The notes beneath the pieces were generated by a model. That model did not search any database. It had not been told where the DNA came from and worked only from the letters and a program-made list of their open reading frames with translations. This document shows, in pieces, positions 63,601 to 64,000 of a DNA stretch of 64,000 nucleotides (positions are counted from its first letter, which is position 1; each line of letters begins with the position of its first letter). Origin of the DNA: an uncultured Methanobrevibacter sp. (GTDB taxonomy: Archaea > Methanobacteriota > Methanobacteria > Methanobacteriales > Methanobacteriaceae); contig NZ_CACZTX010000001.1 of assembly GCF_902784195.1 (NCBI RefSeq), positions 124,001 through 188,000 of the forward strand, written 5' to 3'. Position numbers and translations under genes: made by a program.

Positions 63601-64000
63601 TTTAATTTTGTATCCAATTATGAAAAATAGAAAAATTTGGTTATTCTCGGATAGGCCAATTTTTGCGGATGATAATGCTACCCATTTGTTTAAATACTCA
63701 ATTAAACAAAATGATGGCATAAAGAAGTATTTTGTTATTAAAAAAGAAAGTGAAGATTATGCTAATATGAAAAAAGTCTCAAACAATGTTTTAAATTTTG
63801 GTTCATTAAAACATGAAATAATGTACATGTTTGCTGAAAAATATATTACTTCATTTACAAATGAAATTTATATGAACCCCTTTTATGAAAAAAATTATAA
63901 TTTATATTCAAGCCTAGCTCAATTTAAAAGATATTTCTTACAGCATGGGATAGCAGTAGGTAATTTCTCTTCAATGTTAAATAAATTTTCAAATAAATTG
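60614..64000 (+). CDS. GT2-GT2-TagF polymerase, tandem paralogue (runs off the window)
   Basis: An open frame without stop from TTG 60614 to the window edge, 1129 codons so far. It aligns with the upstream polymerase from the start (FKFSIVMAV; YLRKAIDSVVNQS; DSDDY) and has a second GT2 domain from about residue 480 (FSVVMPIYNVEKYLSEAIDS; DSDDYL). A TagF-type domain begins near 1004 (KIWLFSDRPIFADDNATHLF; FLQHGIAVG) and is cut at the edge. TTG is chosen because it matches the neighbour's start. In the second GT2 domain the usual ASARN motif reads ASAFN. Its composition is more AT-rich than the neighbour. Confidence 0.85.
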   Translation, partial: MNKKIVKDSNLSFKFSIVMAVNNSELYLRKAIDSVVNQSLNFEDTIQLILVNDGSIDQSEKICLEYQEQYPDNIIVLSQEHKGVSSARNLGLKHVMGEYVNFLDSDDYISQNTLEDVYDFFKFQKNFIDVVSIPIYNFERNNLEDELNDKFSSNKIIYLDSQPDFIQNSVSSTFIKSDIAKKYTFNENLNSFEDTLYINNILLNKKKYGVINSAKYYFRQRNSQNSLHETIIFENGFQNTILECFFLNLFNSSLNQENEIPIFIKHILSFNLRKFIKLRDKLIFDSKMQGELMINIFKKILSYIDDDILELYDIEKFFSKNLFKLIKYNDFHIDDDKNNYIVSRNEENFFENNLILNNFEIDGDVLSISANSIIPYLKDNITLEVIKKGENGTVLKKFYKIDDIETNKQDTFLSFLNYNFKIKIPLESNKSFELEFLFKCLENSYLNDVPNIFLKNFDEESLKEYSLEIKDNTLKFTKKFLFSVVMPIYNVEKYLSEAIDSLINQTIGFEENIELIIIDDESPDRSKDIALEYQEKYPNNINIFSKLNGGQASAFNLGLKYIHGKYINFLDSDDYLSENTFEEVYKFFEKHYNEIDLVALPLILFERKNGPHNLNYKFKETRVIDLVKEPNNPQLSISSSVVKRECFKNLEFDTTLTHAYDALVVNKILLNKKKYGVINTCNYYYRQRYNTTSMIDNLSTKKESFTHMLKYFFAYLIDYCKEKEGDVPVFIQYLLAYDFQWILRQPSLDILETDLKKDEFWHYFNYVIKNIGEKTVIKNHQVDKRLYAFFMFLRNQEYELKEENDDIIMLTKNYIIDKFKNHWLWLDIVEIRDGYLRISGLFSSYFNTDSYNIYLVKEDENGSKEKFKSDLKFYTHNSRKNSIFLDIPWNYKFNFDVEAPVSNINNSKFYFELEFDEGSHYLTYNPKIQFSFLCNFSDSSAYLVKDSKILLFKHNNFILMPYKYHNMLRFEYSNLKKIYNDKSNGYQHALLIRVIYLILYPIMKNRKIWLFSDRPIFADDNATHLFKYSIKQNDGIKKYFVIKKESEDYANMKKVSNNVLNFGSLKHEIMYMFAEKYITSFTNEIYMNPFYEKNYNLYSSLAQFKRYFLQHGIAVGNFSSMLNKFSNKL

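Overview
The window is archaeal and most likely from Methanobrevibacter (Methanobacteriales, a pseudomurein-walled gut or rumen methanogen). The supporting genes are an archaeal HMf-type histone, deoxyhypusine synthase, NikR, a hydrogenase maturation protease, pseudomurein ligase genes (CarB-like ATP-grasp, MraY-like, pMurE-like), and a phage endoisopeptidase with a pseudomurein-binding region. The host part is AT-rich. Ribosome binding sites are of a GGTGAT/GTGAT type a few bases before ATG, and this was used to choose several starts.

Bases 1-15,151 are the late half of a siphovirus-like prophage, all on the + strand and visibly richer in G+C than the rest. It holds tail completion genes, tail tube, tail assembly chaperone (with an apparent +1 frameshift extension), a 1072-residue tape measure, Ig-like distal tail and fibre proteins, a baseplate protein carrying a zinc-cluster plus transglutaminase-like module, and a PeiR-type pseudomurein endoisopeptidase. 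Bases 15,152-19,626 hold short genes (zinc ribbon/TPR, a BspA/DUF285 repeat protein, a histone) between two pairs of unexplained structured repeats, here called A and B.

Bases 19,627-30,094 form an accessory and defence segment: a TPR protein, Tag glycosylase, a PD-(D/E)XK protein, a type IIS-like restriction-modification pair with a fused double adenine methylase and an RHH protein, and a BcgI-like nuclease-methylase fusion with its specificity subunit. Bases 30,391-50,278 are mostly host genes: regulators, NikR, a pseudomurein precursor cluster, dUTPase, HisG, a CBS regulator, deoxyhypusine synthase and PyrF. Scattered among them are a frameshifted HEAT gene, a HEPN/AP2-like protein and an Rpn-like nuclease.

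Bases 50,576-64,000 read as a teichoic-acid-like wall polymer locus in an archaeon: TarI and TarJ (CDP-ribitol supply), a GT2 glycosyltransferase, a DUF6270 protein, a TagG/TagH-type ABC exporter, a hexapeptide acyltransferase, and two giant GT2-TagF polymerases in tandem. The second runs off the window. Together these would make, decorate and export a polyol-phosphate polymer. The polymer's chemistry is inferred from gene families, not shown by the sequence.
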